35,656 bases of DNA. Source: Variovorax sp. YR216 (lineage in GTDB: Bacteria > Pseudomonadota > Gammaproteobacteria > Burkholderiales > Burkholderiaceae_C). Of this stretch, positions 24,337-31,891 are shown one piece after another; the first letter of the stretch is position 1; each line of letters starts with the position of its first letter. Location: the NCBI RefSeq assembly GCF_900107745.1, contig NZ_FNRO01000033.1, positions 1 to 35,656 on the forward strand, read 5' to 3'. The notes beneath the pieces were generated by a model. The model saw nothing but the letters and a program-made list of their open reading frames with translations, made no database searches and was not told where the DNA came from. The position numbers and the translations under genes are program-made.

Positions 24337-24376
24337 CAGGGCGGGATCCACTCGCCTGAAGTCCGGAGACAAAGTC

Positions 24377-25366
24377 ATGAGGCATGGGATTCAGCGTGCG
24401 CGACCGGCGATTCGCGCCTGGATGACCGCGGCACTGGTCGTGGCGGCCCCATGGGCTGGCGCGCAGGATTACCCCACCCGTCCGGTCCGCGTCATCGTGC
24501 CCTTTGCGGCCGGCGGCCCGGCGGACGTGTATGCGCGTTTCGTCGCCGGCCGTCTGCAGGAGGCACTGGGCCAGGGCTTCGTGGTGGACAACCGGCCCGG
24601 TGCCGGTTCGGTGATCGGCACCGATGCCGCCGCCAAGAGCCCGGCGGACGGCTACACGCTGCTCCTGATGTCCAACGCGCACACGGTCAACGAGTCGCTG
24701 ATTCCGAACAAGCCCTATCAGCTCATGCGCGACTTCACGCCGGTCGCCGCGATCAACTATTCCGACCTGGTGCTCGTCACCCGCAGCGGCCTGCCTGTCG
24801 ATGACCTGGGGCAGCTCATCGCGATGGCGAAATCCCGTCCCGGCGCACTGAGCTACGCCTCGTCCGGCCCGGGCACCCCGTACCACATGGCCGGCGAACT
24901 CTTCAAGGCGATGGCGGGCGTGTCGATCCTGCACATTCCATACCGCGGCAGCGCCGGCGCGCGCACCGACGTGCTCGGCGGGCAGGTCGACATGATGTTC
25001 GACGCGGTGCCGACCATGAGCGAGCACGTGCGCGCCGGGAAGGTGAAGGCGATGGCGACCACCGGTCTCGCGCGCTCGGCCGTGATGCCGGACGTGCCAA
25101 CGGTCGACCAGGCCGGCGTACCCAAATACGAGGCCACCATCTGGCTGGGCCTGATGGCGCCGAAGGGCACCCCTCCCGCCATCGTCGAGCGTCTCAACGC
25201 CGAAGTGGTCAAGATCGCGTCGAATCCCGACGTGATCCGCGCGTGGAAGGCGCAGGGGGCAACCCCGATGACGATGAACGTCGCCGATTTCACCCGCTAC
25301 ATGAACGATGACATCGCCAAGTGGGCGCGCGTCGTCAAGATTTCTGGCGCGAAGGCAGATCAATGA
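24377..25366 (+). CDS. Bug/TctC-family solute-binding protein
   Basis: This is a 329-residue periplasmic binding protein with a signal peptide (TAALVVAAPWAGAQ) and mature landmarks DYPTRPVRVIVPFAAGGPADVYAR, VVDNRPGAGSVIGTDAAAKSPADGYT, YASSGPGTPYHMAGELF and HIPYRGSAGARTDVLGGQVDMMFD. The ATG has GGAGA eight bases before it. Like the other three such proteins here it has no TctA/TctB partners nearby. Its stop overlaps the next start (ATGA), so it is coupled to the ModA-like protein. Confidence 0.92.
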   Translation: MRHGIQRARPAIRAWMTAALVVAAPWAGAQDYPTRPVRVIVPFAAGGPADVYARFVAGRLQEALGQGFVVDNRPGAGSVIGTDAAAKSPADGYTLLLMSNAHTVNESLIPNKPYQLMRDFTPVAAINYSDLVLVTRSGLPVDDLGQLIAMAKSRPGALSYASSGPGTPYHMAGELFKAMAGVSILHIPYRGSAGARTDVLGGQVDMMFDAVPTMSEHVRAGKVKAMATTGLARSAVMPDVPTVDQAGVPKYEATIWLGLMAPKGTPPAIVERLNAEVVKIASNPDVIRAWKAQGATPMTMNVADFTRYMNDDIAKWARVVKISGAKADQ

Positions 25367-26055
25367 ACATTCTTTGTGCGGGCGCGGCCCAGGGCCTGGT
25401 CAAGGCATTGCAGGGCGTCTTCCTGGAGCTGACCGGCGCCAAGGTCGAAGGGCGCTTCGGCGCGGTGGGTGCGATGAAAGAGGCGCTGCTGGCCGGCGAG
25501 CCGTGCGACGTGATGGTCGTCACCGCGCCCATGGTGGCTGAACTGCAGGACGAGCGACGGTTGATTCTGGATTCGGAGGCCCCGCTCGGCCGCGTGCGCA
25601 CCGGCATCGCAGTTCGCGCGGGCGATCCGGTGCCCGCGATCTCCACGCCCGATGAGCTGAGGGACAGCCTGCTCGCTGCGAGCGCGATCTACTTCCCCGA
25701 TGCGCAGCGCTCGACCGCGGGCATCCACTTCGCGTCGGTGCTGACGAAGCTCGGCTTTGCCAATGATGTGGCGACGCGGCTGCGCACCTTTCCGAATGGC
25801 GCGACGGCGATGCGCGAACTGGCGGCGGAACCGCGCCACGGCGCGATCGGCTGCACGCAGATCACCGAAATCAAGTACACGCCCGGCATCGCGCTGGCCG
25901 GGCCGTTGCCGGAGGCTTTCGAGCTCGCGACGGTCTACACGGCCGCCGTGAGCGCCACCGCGCGAAATCCGGCGCTCGCCCAGCGTTTCGTCGCGCTGCT
26001 GTCCGGGCCGACCTCGCGCTGCCTGCGGGCGCAGGGCGGCTTCGAAATCAGCTGA
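25363..26055 (+). CDS. ModA-like substrate-binding protein without a signal peptide
   Basis: This 230-residue protein has the type II periplasmic binding fold of the molybdate-binding group (ILCAGAAQGLVKALQGVFLELTG, CDVMVVTAPMVAELQ, RSTAGIHFASVLTKLG, HGAIGCTQITEIKYTPGI). The start ATG 25363 overlaps the upstream stop by four bases. No signal peptide or membrane segment precedes the first beta-strand, so it should stay in the cytoplasm, where it may sense or bind a ligand rather than feed a transporter. No ModBC genes are present. Its 3' end overlaps convergent dnaJ by eight bases. Confidence 0.82.
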   Translation: MNILCAGAAQGLVKALQGVFLELTGAKVEGRFGAVGAMKEALLAGEPCDVMVVTAPMVAELQDERRLILDSEAPLGRVRTGIAVRAGDPVPAISTPDELRDSLLAASAIYFPDAQRSTAGIHFASVLTKLGFANDVATRLRTFPNGATAMRELAAEPRHGAIGCTQITEIKYTPGIALAGPLPEAFELATVYTAAVSATARNPALAQRFVALLSGPTSRCLRAQGGFEIS

Positions 26056-27178
26056 AGAACTCCTTGGCCTTGTCGAACCAGCCCTTGTCGGTCGGGCTGT
26101 GCTTGTCGCCGCCCTTCTTGAGGGACTCGTCGAGTTCCTTGAGCAGCTTGCGCTGGTGCTCGGTGAGCTTGACCGGGGTTTCGACGCGCACGTGGCAATA
26201 CAGGTCGCCGGGATAGGTCGAGCGCACGCCCTTGATGCCCTTGCCGCGCAGGCGGAACTGCTTGCCGCTTTGCGTGCCGTCCGGGATGTCGATCGCCGCC
26301 GGCCCCTTGAGCGTGGGCACGCTGATCTCGCCGCCCAGTGCAGCGGTCGTGATGCTGACCGGCACCACGCAGTGCAGGTCGTCGCCGTCGCGCTCGAAGA
26401 TCTCGTGCTTCTTGAGGCGGATCTCTATATAGAGATCCCCCGGCGGCCCGCCGTTGGTGCCGGGCTCGCCATTGCCGCTGCTGCGGATGCGCATGCCATC
26501 GTCGATGCCGGCCGGGATCTTCACTTCCAGCGTCTTGTTGTTCTTGATCTTGCCCTGGCCGTGGCAGGTGGTGCAGGGTTCCGGAATGATCTTGCCCGAG
26601 CCATGGCAGGTCGGGCAGGTCTGCTGCACGCTGAAGAAGCCCTGGCGCATCTGCACCGCGCCCTGGCCGTGGCAGGTGGTGCAGGTGATCGGCTTGGTGC
26701 CCGGCTTGGCGCCGGTGCCCTTGCAGGTGCCGCATTCGTCCCAGCTCGGGATGCGGATCTGCGCATCCTTGCCGTCGGCAGCTTCCTCGAGCGTGATTTC
26801 CATCGCGTAGCTCAGGTCGCTGCCGCGGTAGACCTGGCGGCCGCCACGGGCGCCGGCGCGCCCGCCGAAGACGTCGCCGAAGATGTCGCCGAAGGCTTCC
26901 GCGAAGCCGCCGAAGCCTTCCGCGCCCGGGCCGCGCATGTTCGGGTCGACGCCCGCGTGGCCGTACTGGTCGTAGGCCGCGCGCTTCTGGCCGTCGGACA
27001 GCATTTCGTAGGCTTCCTTGACCTCCTTGAACTTGGCCTCCGCTTCCTTGCTGGAGTCCCCGTGATTGCGGTCAGGGTGGTGCTTCATCGCGAGCTTGCG
27101 ATAAGCCTTCTTGATTTCATCCTCGTTCGCGTTCTTGGGGACGCCGAGGATTTCGTAGTAGTCGCGTTTGGTGGCCAT
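26048..27178 (-). CDS. dnaJ: chaperone protein DnaJ (Hsp40)
   Basis: This 376-residue co-chaperone stimulates DnaK ATPase and delivers clients. The J domain carries HPD (KHHPDRN), followed by a Gly/Phe-rich linker (GAEGFGGFAEAFGDIFGDVFGG), four CxxCxGxG zinc motifs (CGTCKGTG, CTTCHGQG, CPTCHGSG, CTTCHGQG) and the C-terminal peptide-binding domain. Length and layout are those of type A DnaJ. It lies 99 bases after dnaK, with a strong hairpin between, so it is probably expressed at a lower level from the same transcript. Confidence 0.98.
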   Translation of the reverse strand: MATKRDYYEILGVPKNANEDEIKKAYRKLAMKHHPDRNHGDSSKEAEAKFKEVKEAYEMLSDGQKRAAYDQYGHAGVDPNMRGPGAEGFGGFAEAFGDIFGDVFGGRAGARGGRQVYRGSDLSYAMEITLEEAADGKDAQIRIPSWDECGTCKGTGAKPGTKPITCTTCHGQGAVQMRQGFFSVQQTCPTCHGSGKIIPEPCTTCHGQGKIKNNKTLEVKIPAGIDDGMRIRSSGNGEPGTNGGPPGDLYIEIRLKKHEIFERDGDDLHCVVPVSITTAALGGEISVPTLKGPAAIDIPDGTQSGKQFRLRGKGIKGVRSTYPGDLYCHVRVETPVKLTEHQRKLLKELDESLKKGGDKHSPTDKGWFDKAKEFFS

Positions 27179-27225
27179 GATGGGGTCGGGGCGAGGTCGT
27201 CAGGAAGCAGCTGCAGGAAGCGGAA

Positions 27226-27260
27226 AAGGCTGGACCCCCTTTTCGGAGTGGTCCAGCCTT
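27226..27260 (-). terminator. dnaK/dnaJ intergenic hairpin (attenuator or processing site)
   Basis: An 11-base perfect stem, AAGGCTGGACC (27226-27236) with GGTCCAGCCTT (27250-27260), has a 13-base loop. On the transcribed minus strand the stem is followed by TTTTCC, a short U-tract, so it may terminate part of the transcripts or protect the dnaK messenger after cleavage. Confidence 0.65.
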
Positions 27261-27277
27261 GGGTCAGGGCGTGAGGA

Positions 27278-29212
27278 TCAGCCCTTCTTGACTTCCTTCA
27301 CTTCGGCGTCGACCACGTTGTCGTCGGCCGGAGCGCTCGCAGCTTCCGGGCCGGCGCCAGCCGCGGCACCGGCCGCGCCTGCGGCAGCCTGTGCGTCCGC
27401 GTACATCTTCTCGCCGAGCTTCTGGCTGGCGGCCATCAGCGTGTTGGTCTTTTCCTCGATGGCGGACTTGTCTTCACCCTTCAGGGCTTCCTCGACGTCC
27501 TTGATCGCGGCTTCGATCTTTTCCCTCTCGCCGGCATCGAGGCTGGCGCCGTGCTCGCCAAGCGACTTCTTCACGCTGTGAGCCATGGCTTCGCCCTGGT
27601 TGCGGGCCTGGGCCAGTTCGACCTTCTTCTTGTCCTCGGCCGCGTTGAGCTCGGCGTCCTTCACCATCTTCTGGATCTCGTCTTCCGACAGGCCCGAGTT
27701 CGCCTTGATGGTGATCTTGTTTTCCTTGCCGGTGCCCTTGTCCTTGGCGCCGACGTGCAGGATGCCGTTGGCGTCGATGTCGAAGCTCACCTCGATCTGC
27801 GGCGTGCCGCGCGATGCCGGCGGGATGCCTTCGAGGTTGAACTCGCCGAGCAGCTTATTGCCCGCGGCGACTTCGCGCTCGCCCTGGAACACCTTGATCG
27901 TCACGGCCGGCTGGTTGTCCTCGGCGGTCGAGAAGGTCTGCGCGAACTTCGTCGGGATCGTGGTGTTCTTGGTGATCATCTTGGTCATCACGCCGCCCAT
28001 CGTCTCGATGCCGAGCGACAGCGGGGTCACGTCCAGCAGCAGCACGTCCTTGCGGTCGCCCGAGAGCACCTGGCCCTGCACGGCGGCGCCGACGGCCACG
28101 GCTTCATCGGGGTTCACGTCCTTGCGCGGGTCCTTGCCGAAAAACTCCTTGACCTTGTCCTGCACCTTGGGCATGCGGGTCTGGCCGCCGACCAGGATCA
28201 CGTCGCTGATGTCCGACACGCTGACGCCGGCGTCCTTGATGGCGGTGCGGCACGGCGCAATGGTGCGCTCGATCAGGTCATCGACCAGGCTTTCGAGCTT
28301 GGCGCGGGTGAGCTTGATGTTCAGGTGCTTCGGACCCGAGGCATCGGCCGTGATGTAGGGCAGGTTGATGTCCGTCGCGGCGCTGTTCGACAGCTCGATC
28401 TTGGCCTTCTCGGCCGCTTCCTTCAGGCGCTGCAGCGCGAGCACGTCCTTGGAGAGGTCGACGCCCTGTTCCTTCTTGAACTCGGAAATGATGTAGTCGA
28501 TGACGCGCTGGTCGAAGTCCTCGCCGCCCAGGAAGGTGTCGCCGTTGGTCGACAGCACTTCGAACTGCTTCTCGCCGTCCACGTCGGCGATCTCGATGAT
28601 CGAGATGTCGAAGGTGCCGCCGCCGAGGTCATACACCGCGATCTTGCGGTCACGCTTGTCCTGCTTGTCGAGGCCGAAGGCCAGCGCAGCGGCCGTCGGC
28701 TCGTTGATGATGCGCTTGACGTCCAGGCCCGCGATGCGGCCGGCGTCCTTGGTGGCTTGGCGCTGGCTGTCGTTGAAGTAGGCGGGGACGGTGATGACCG
28801 CTTCGGTCACGGTTTCGCCGAGGTAGTCTTCGGCGGTCTTCTTCATCTTGCGCAGGATTTCGGCGCTGATCTGCTGCGGTGCGAGCTTCTTGCCGCGCAC
28901 TTCCACCCAGGCGTCGCCGTTGTCGGCCTTGGTGATGGTGTAGGGCATCAGGTCGATGTCCTTCTGGACTTCCTTCTCTTCGAACTTGCGGCCGATCAGG
29001 CGCTTGACGGCGTAGACGGTGTTCTTGGGGTTCGTCACCGCCTGACGCTTGGCCGAGGCGCCGACCAGTACTTCGCCGTCTTCCTGGTAGGCCACGATCG
29101 AAGGCGTGGTGCGGGCGCCTTCGGAGTTCTCGATCACACGCGTGGTGTTGCCTTCCATGATCGACACGCACGAATTGGTGGTGCCGAGGTCGATGCCGAT
29201 GATTTTGGCCAT
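27278..29212 (-). CDS. dnaK: chaperone protein DnaK (Hsp70)
   Basis: This 644-residue ATP-dependent chaperone has the actin-like ATPase signatures IGIDLGTTNSCVS (5-17), AVYDLGGGTFDISIIE and VILVGGQTRMPKVQ, the hydrophobic linker DVLLLDVTPLSLGIET, a substrate-binding beta-sandwich and the helical lid ending in an Ala-rich tail and DAEVKEVKKG. The ATG has AGGAG seven bases upstream. It can be transcribed from the grpE promoter and from its own sigma-32 type candidate at 29252-29282. Length is normal for beta-proteobacteria. Confidence 0.99.
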   Translation of the reverse strand: MAKIIGIDLGTTNSCVSIMEGNTTRVIENSEGARTTPSIVAYQEDGEVLVGASAKRQAVTNPKNTVYAVKRLIGRKFEEKEVQKDIDLMPYTITKADNGDAWVEVRGKKLAPQQISAEILRKMKKTAEDYLGETVTEAVITVPAYFNDSQRQATKDAGRIAGLDVKRIINEPTAAALAFGLDKQDKRDRKIAVYDLGGGTFDISIIEIADVDGEKQFEVLSTNGDTFLGGEDFDQRVIDYIISEFKKEQGVDLSKDVLALQRLKEAAEKAKIELSNSAATDINLPYITADASGPKHLNIKLTRAKLESLVDDLIERTIAPCRTAIKDAGVSVSDISDVILVGGQTRMPKVQDKVKEFFGKDPRKDVNPDEAVAVGAAVQGQVLSGDRKDVLLLDVTPLSLGIETMGGVMTKMITKNTTIPTKFAQTFSTAEDNQPAVTIKVFQGEREVAAGNKLLGEFNLEGIPPASRGTPQIEVSFDIDANGILHVGAKDKGTGKENKITIKANSGLSEDEIQKMVKDAELNAAEDKKKVELAQARNQGEAMAHSVKKSLGEHGASLDAGEREKIEAAIKDVEEALKGEDKSAIEEKTNTLMAASQKLGEKMYADAQAAAGAAGAAAGAGPEAASAPADDNVVDAEVKEVKKG

Positions 29213-29251
29213 GTTGTTGCTCCTGGGGATCTGAAAAATGAGGTTGTTGTG

Positions 29252-29282
29252 AACTTGTGGATAACCCGGTGCGATTCAAGGG
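29252..29282 (-). promoter_or_regulatory. candidate sigma-32 promoter before dnaK
   Basis: The minus strand has CCCTTGAA (a full -35 match) and, 14 bases later, CCACAAGTT, a partial match to the CCCCATnT -10. It lies 40 bases upstream of the dnaK ATG in the grpE-dnaK gap. Confidence 0.55.
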
Positions 29283-29319
29283 ATCGGCTGGGGTTTTCCT
29301 GTGAGTTTCTTGTTGGCTT

Positions 29320-29886
29320 TCAGCTCGGGCTGCTGACGGTCACGAGGGCGGGGCGGAGGATGCGGTCGGCGATCGTGTAGCCCTTCTGCAGCACGCCGAC
29401 GATGGTGTTGGCGTCCTGGCCGGGCGCCGGGACCATCGAGATGGCCTGGTGCAGGTGCGGATCGAACTTGCTCCCGGCCGGCGGCGCGATTTCGATGACC
29501 TTGTTGCGCTCCAGCGCGCTCTTGAGCTGGCGCAGCGTGGCTTCGGTGCCTTCGCGCAGGTGCTCGACCGAGGCGTCCTGCACCGCGAGGCCGGCTTCGA
29601 GGCTGTCCAGCACGGGCAGCAGGCTCTCGGCGAAGCCTTCGATGGCGAACTTGCGGCCTTTGGAGACTTCTTCATCGGCGCGGCGGCGGGCGTTCTGCAC
29701 GTCGGCCTGGGCGCGGAGGTACTGGTCGGCCAGTTCGGCGTTCTTGGCCTGCAGGGCTGCGATCTCGGCCTGGGCCGCCGCAAGCGCGTCGGCTTCGTTC
29801 GCGGCCTGCGCTGCCTCCAGCTCTTCGGGGCTGGGGGCACCTTGCAGGGTCTCGGGATTCGGTTGGGTGTTTTGCGGGTCTGACAT
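29320..29886 (-). CDS. grpE: nucleotide exchange factor GrpE
   Basis: This 188-residue exchange factor releases ADP from DnaK. A long coiled coil (about 25-80, rich in Ala, Glu and Gln, ending QYLRAQADVQNARRRADEE) is followed by the four-helix and beta-wing domain, with FAESLLPVLDSLEAGL, FDPHLHQAISMVP and VGVLQKGYTIADRILRPALVTVS, the GrpE signature. ATG 29886 is preferred to a longer frame from 29919; its ribosome site is weak. It is first in the grpE-dnaK-dnaJ cluster, behind a well-formed sigma-32 promoter. Confidence 0.97.
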   Translation of the reverse strand: MSDPQNTQPNPETLQGAPSPEELEAAQAANEADALAAAQAEIAALQAKNAELADQYLRAQADVQNARRRADEEVSKGRKFAIEGFAESLLPVLDSLEAGLAVQDASVEHLREGTEATLRQLKSALERNKVIEIAPPAGSKFDPHLHQAISMVPAPGQDANTIVGVLQKGYTIADRILRPALVTVSSPS

Positions 29887-29942
29887 GCTCAAAAGGCCGG
29901 CAACCAAGCCGGAAATCAACGAAAAACGAACGACAAGCAGCC

Positions 29943-29970
29943 AACTGGGGTCTGCCGCAGGGTTTTCAAG
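29943..29970 (-). promoter_or_regulatory. sigma-32 (heat-shock) promoter of grpE
   Basis: The minus strand reads CTTGAA (29965-29970), then 14 bases, then CCCCAGTT (29943-29950), close to the CTTGAAA/CCCCATnT heat-shock consensus. A start near 29936 would leave a leader of about 50 bases. The -35 directly follows the U-tract of the upstream terminator. Confidence 0.72.
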
Positions 29971-29999
29971 AAAAAAATGCGCCGAAAACGGCGCATTTC
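29971..29999 (-). terminator. Rho-independent terminator of the FKBP gene
   Basis: On the minus strand AAATGCGCC pairs with GGCGCATTT across a six-base loop, followed by a seven-base T-run. It stands 19 bases after the FKBP stop and ends that transcript just before the grpE promoter. Confidence 0.85.
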
Positions 30000-30017
30000 A
30001 TCGGCTCCGAGAGCCGG

Positions 30018-30368
30018 TCAGTGGGCGTCGAGAAGCTCGACGTCGAACTTGAGCGTAGCGTTCGGCGGAATCACGCCGCCCGCACCGCGCGCACCGTAGC
30101 CGAGCGACGGCGGAATGATCAGGGTGCGCTTGCCGCCGATCTTCATGCCGGCGACGCCTTCGTCCCAGCCCTTGATGACCTGGCCGGCGCCCAGCGAGAA
30201 GGCGAAGGGGTCGTTGCGGTCGCGGCTGGAGTCGAACTTGGCGCCTTGCACGCCGTCGTTGTAGAGCCAGCCGGTGTAGTGCACATGGACGTGATGGCCG
30301 GGCTTGGCTTCGGCGCCGTCGCCGACCGTGGTGTCTTCGTACTGCAGGCCGGAGGGGGTGGTGGGCAT
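30018..30368 (-). CDS. FKBP-type peptidyl-prolyl cis-trans isomerase
   Basis: This 116-residue single-domain FKBP catalyses proline isomerisation. Active-site phrases GHHVHVHYTGWLYNDG, GAKFDSSRDRNDPFAFSLGAGQVIKGWDEGV, GGKRTLIIPPSLGYG and IPPNATLKFDVELLD are complete. There is no signal peptide, so it is cytoplasmic. ATG 30368 has AGGAG six bases upstream; the longer frame to 30503 overlaps the regulator gene. It has its own terminator and is not part of the grpE operon, though proximity to chaperones is suggestive. Confidence 0.95.
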   Translation of the reverse strand: MPTTPSGLQYEDTTVGDGAEAKPGHHVHVHYTGWLYNDGVQGAKFDSSRDRNDPFAFSLGAGQVIKGWDEGVAGMKIGGKRTLIIPPSLGYGARGAGGVIPPNATLKFDVELLDAH

Positions 30369-30457
30369 GGTGCGCTCCTGTGGAATTTGGGACGAAACCG
30401 CGCAGTTTAACGAGGGCGGAGGAGCCGTCCTGCAGTCCGTGACGCCGTCGGGCCGCC

Positions 30458-30787
30458 CTACGGCGATGGCGCGGGCGCCTTCTTGGCCTGGCCCTGCTGC
30501 CATTTCGCGGCGAACGCCTGCAGGTCCGAAAGCCGCTTGAGCAGGTCCTGCCCGCTCAGCGTCAGGCTGTATCCCTCATGGCCGTGGCTGACAAGGCCGG
30601 CTTCTCGCAGTTCCTTGATGCGGGTGTTGAGTGTGTTCGGGGTGATGCCGCCGACGCTGTCCTGCAGCAGTCGGAAAGTCTGGGCATGTCCGTCCCGCAA
30701 GGCCCAGAGAACGCGCAGCGCGTAGCGGGCTTCCAGCAGCGCGAGCAACTGGCTGATCGCTGCGTTTTCCTTGCCACTCATCGACAT
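30458..30787 (-). CDS. HxlR-like winged-helix regulator
   Basis: This 109-residue one-domain DNA-binding protein has RYALRVLWALRDGHAQTFRLLQDSVGGITPNTLNTRIKELREAGLV, which follows the HxlR winged helix. The N-terminal cysteine typical of redox-sensing HxlR members is absent, so sensing must differ. A charged tail (QQGQAKKAPAPSP) ends the protein. ATG 30787 follows GAGGAG by four bases; a second ATG lies two codons on. It is followed after 89 bases by the FKBP gene on the same strand. Confidence 0.82.
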   Translation of the reverse strand: MSMSGKENAAISQLLALLEARYALRVLWALRDGHAQTFRLLQDSVGGITPNTLNTRIKELREAGLVSHGHEGYSLTLSGQDLLKRLSDLQAFAAKWQQGQAKKAPAPSP

Positions 30788-30887
30788 CAGACTCCTCGGG
30801 AACACGGCAGCCAGTGCGGCTACTTTCTTCTTGTGACACGCTCGTGACCCCACGAGCCGGGCGGCGAATATAGCCCAGAAGGTCGAT

Positions 30888-30906
30888 TGCTACAACTTTA
30901 ATAGCT
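30888..30906. repeat. short palindromic repeat of the Comamonadaceae type
   Basis: The sequence TGCTACAACTTTAATAGCT has GCTA (30889-30892) and TAGC (30902-30905) arms around an AT-rich centre. I know near-identical GCTAC...ATAGCT palindromes as abundant intergenic elements in Comamonadaceae. Here it lies between psd and the HxlR-like gene and might stabilise or end the psd transcript. Confidence 0.55.
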
Positions 30907-30944
30907 GAGAAGGCAGGCAGGCTGCGGGTCGTGAGCTTGCGAGT

Positions 30945-31796
30945 TCAGACCGACGCGTAGTTGGCCATCGCTTCGCCGAGGCGGATGGGGCGCGCGGGCG
31001 CCCAGTCCGGATTGAAGCCCAGCGGCGGGGAAGGGAACAGCAGGACCACTGTCGAGCCGAGCAGGAACCGGCCCATTTCCGCGCCCTTTTTCAAGACGAC
31101 CTGCTGGTCGTCGTAGCGCCATTCGCGGATCTCGCCGGGGCGCGGCGGATTGACCACGCCGTGCCAGACCGTCGCCATGCTGCCCACGATGGTTGCGCCG
31201 ACGAGCGTCAATACGAATGGCCCGCGCGCCGATTCGAAGACGCACACCACGCGTTCGTTTCGCGCGAAGAGCCCGGGTACACCGCGAGCCGTCGTGGGAT
31301 TGACCGAGAACAGGTCGCCCGGCACGTAGGTCATCCGCAGGAGTCTGCCGTCGCACGGCATGTGGATGCGGTGGTAGTCCCGCGGGCTCAGATACAGGGT
31401 GGCGAAGCTGCCGCGCTTGAAGCGTTCGGCGAGCGCTGCGTCACCGCCGACCAACGCGGTCGTCGAGTAGCTGTGCCCCTTGGCCTGGAAGATCTGGTCG
31501 CCCTCGATCGGGCCGAACTGGCTGATCGCGCCGTCGACCGGTGCGACGAGGTCGGCATCGGCGATCGGCCGCGCGCCGGGCTTGAGGGCGCGCGTGAAGA
31601 ATTCGTTGAAGCTCCGGTAGCTCGCGATGTCGCTGTCCAGCGCCTCGCCCATGTCCACGCCGTACTTGTCGACGAAGCGCCGGATGATCCAGGTGGTGAC
31701 TGCCCCGCGTTCCTTGCCTGCGACCCACCCGGCAAAGGAGGTCAATGCCTGCTTCGGGATCAGGTACTGCGGCAGGACGGCGAGGCGATCGGACAA
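30945..31796 (-). CDS. psd: phosphatidylserine decarboxylase proenzyme
   Basis: This 283-residue membrane-associated enzyme makes phosphatidylethanolamine and is activated by self-cleavage to a pyruvoyl form. The triad aligns with E. coli Psd: D88 (APVDGAIS), H145 (YHRIHMP) and the cleavage serine S248 in LGST. The start is TTG at 31796, supported by the N-terminus SDRLAVLPQYLIPKQALT, which I expect in related Burkholderiales enzymes; no ATG precedes the conserved region. It stands alone between the HxlR-like gene and a Bug operon. Confidence 0.95.
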   Translation of the reverse strand: MSDRLAVLPQYLIPKQALTSFAGWVAGKERGAVTTWIIRRFVDKYGVDMGEALDSDIASYRSFNEFFTRALKPGARPIADADLVAPVDGAISQFGPIEGDQIFQAKGHSYSTTALVGGDAALAERFKRGSFATLYLSPRDYHRIHMPCDGRLLRMTYVPGDLFSVNPTTARGVPGLFARNERVVCVFESARGPFVLTLVGATIVGSMATVWHGVVNPPRPGEIREWRYDDQQVVLKKGAEMGRFLLGSTVVLLFPSPPLGFNPDWAPARPIRLGEAMANYASV

Positions 31797-31860
31797 GGGC
31801 GTTCTCGGCTAAAGCGGTGGGCGATTCTATCGATGGGCCCGGACCCGGCTGGGTCGGACG

Positions 31861-31885
31861 GCGGGCCGCCCGAGTGGCGGCCCGC
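31861..31885 (-). terminator. strong GC hairpin after the Bug operon
   Basis: A perfect 10-base stem, GCGGGCCGCC (31861-31870) with GGCGGCCCGC (31876-31885), has a five-base loop and starts six bases past the Bug protein stop. No T-run follows, so it may be a 3'-end stabiliser or a Rho-assisted terminator. Confidence 0.6.
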
Positions 31886-31891
31886 GTCCCG

